Program-made: the position numbers and the translations under genes
Notes under the pieces: generated by a model
Database searches by the model: none
What the model was told of the DNA's origin: nothing
Seen by the model: only the letters and a program-made list of their open reading frames with translations
Part shown: positions 63,068 to 64,000 of the stretch, one piece after another
How the letters are laid out: each line of letters begins with the position of its first letter
Numbering within the stretch: position 1 is the stretch's first letter
From: Nonomuraea jabiensis
GTDB lineage: Bacteria; Actinomycetota; Actinomycetes; Streptosporangiales; Streptosporangiaceae
Assembly (NCBI RefSeq): GCF_014204795.1
Contig: NZ_JACHMB010000001.1
Span: 4,340,001 to 4,404,000, forward strand
Length of the DNA: 64,000 nucleotides
Direction: 5' to 3'

Positions 63068-64000
63068 GTGAGTTCCTACAGCCCCATCGGGCCGGTCGTC
63101 GGCATCGTCGGCGCAGGCCAGCTGGCCAGGATGTCGCAGCCGCCGGCCATCGCGCTCGGCATCGAGCTGCGGGTGCTGGCCAACACGCCGGAGGAGAGCG
63201 CCGCACGCGTGATCGTCGACACGCGCGTCGGAGACTACCGCGATCTGGACGATCTACGCGAGTTCGCCAAGGGCTGCGCCGCGATCACCTTCGACCACGA
63301 ACACGTGCCCACCGAGCACATCCGGGCCCTGGCCGAGGCCGGCCACGCCGTGCATCCCGGGGCCGACGCCCTCGTGCACGCCCAGGACAAGGCCGTCATG
63401 CGCGAGCGGCTGAGCGCGATCGGCGTGCCGTGCCCGGCATGGGCGCGCGTGTCCTCGCCCGAAGAGGCCACCCGCTTCGCGGAGCAGCACGGCTGGCCGA
63501 TGGTCCTGAAGTCGGTGCGCGGCGGCTACGACGGCCGCGGCGTGTGGGTGTGCCGGTCGGCCGAGGACGTCGCGGAGGCGTTCGCGACCGGGGTCGAGCT
63601 GCTGGCCGAGGCGTTCGTGCCGTTCGAGCGGGAGCTGGCGGTGCTGGTCGCCCGCTCGCCGCACGGGCAGGGCGTCAGCTACCCGGTCGTGGAGACCGTG
63701 CAGCAGGACGGCATCTGCGTGGAGGTCATCGCGCCCGCTCCCGGGCTGGACCCCGAATACTCCGCGCAGGCGCAGCGCATCGGCCTGAAGATCGCCCACG
63801 AGCTCGGCGTGACCGGGCTGCTCGCGGTCGAGCTCTTCGACACGCCGAACGGGCTCGTGGTCAACGAGCTGGCCATGCGCCCGCACAACAGCGGCCACTG
63901 GACCATCGAGGGCTCGACGACGTCGCAGTTCGAGCAGCATCTGAGGGCGGTGCTGGACCTGCCGCTCGGCTCGCCCAAGATGACCGCCCAGGTCGTCGTC
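63068..64000 (+). CDS. purK: 5-(carboxyamino)imidazole ribonucleotide synthase, 3'-truncated by the window edge
   Basis: GTG start; 311 codons are visible and the frame is open at the edge. N-terminal VVGIVGAGQLARM (preATP-grasp), then the ATP-grasp domain with KSVRGGYDGRGVWV, ELAVLVARSPHGQGVSYPVV and a conserved NELAMRPHNSGHWTIEG. It converts AIR, ATP and bicarbonate to N5-CAIR in purine synthesis. purE is expected just beyond the window. Confidence 0.94.
   Translation, partial: MSSYSPIGPVVGIVGAGQLARMSQPPAIALGIELRVLANTPEESAARVIVDTRVGDYRDLDDLREFAKGCAAITFDHEHVPTEHIRALAEAGHAVHPGADALVHAQDKAVMRERLSAIGVPCPAWARVSSPEEATRFAEQHGWPMVLKSVRGGYDGRGVWVCRSAEDVAEAFATGVELLAEAFVPFERELAVLVARSPHGQGVSYPVVETVQQDGICVEVIAPAPGLDPEYSAQAQRIGLKIAHELGVTGLLAVELFDTPNGLVVNELAMRPHNSGHWTIEGSTTSQFEQHLRAVLDLPLGSPKMTAQVVV

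Overview
The window looks like chromosome from a high-GC filamentous actinomycete, most likely of the Streptosporangiales (Nonomuraea-like; this is inference). GC content at third codon positions is very high, GTG starts and ATGA/GTGA stop-start overlaps are common, and the gene set includes an ESX/type VII secretion locus, a Tad/Flp pilus locus, a mycothiol-dependent formaldehyde dehydrogenase, DtxR/IdeR-type iron boxes, an acyl-CoA carboxylase epsilon subunit and a Rv1264-like cyclase. No tRNA, rRNA, insertion sequence, phage gene or CRISPR array was seen.

Region 1 (1-19000) is a type VII secretion island built from several short operons facing in different directions. A 5'-truncated surface protein ends at 1020. 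eccC, a 111-aa protein and a WXG/lytic-transglycosylase protein form one coupled minus-strand operon (6495 to 1077). eccD starts divergently at 6597. A YbaB/EbfC-like gene (8595 to 8161) and a three-gene plus-strand operon ending in a second YbaB/EbfC-like gene (8665-10557) follow. A six-gene minus-strand operon (14925 to 10603) starts with a WXG100 pair and continues with larger Gly/Pro-rich ESX-type substrates. Two plus-strand substrate-like genes (15181-17135) face eccB (18994 to 17579). No EccE or mycosin was found; they may lie outside the window or be absent.

Region 2 (19000-27500) holds repeat-rich spacers, a membrane alpha/beta hydrolase divergent from an ArsR-like regulator, and a 1660-aa FHA/FtsK ATPase of EssC-like layout. 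Region 3 (27768-37953) is a compact Tad pilus operon: SAF/CpaB, TadZ-like ATPase, CpaF/TadA, TadB, TadC, Flp pilin and three TadE/TadG-like pseudopilins. It continues with a membrane LysM-BTAD protein, a lipoprotein and an exported protein. The EssC-like gene and the Tad operon are divergent and share a 538-bp spacer with two G-quadruplex-capable tracts.

Region 4 (37984-64000) is mostly housekeeping: a MarR/MFS pair; ada-alkA/ogt DNA alkylation repair; a NYN-domain protein; acyl-CoA carboxylase epsilon and beta; an ABC exporter; PEP carboxylase; an epoxide hydrolase; fdhD with a cysteine-type formate dehydrogenase-like enzyme; birA; a PH-domain membrane protein; an adenylate cyclase; mycothiol-dependent formaldehyde detoxification; bfd-bfr behind two iron boxes; a ricin-type lectin; a MerR regulator; a decayed GH95 fucosidase remnant; a two-component system; GtrA; and the start of purK, which runs off the right edge.
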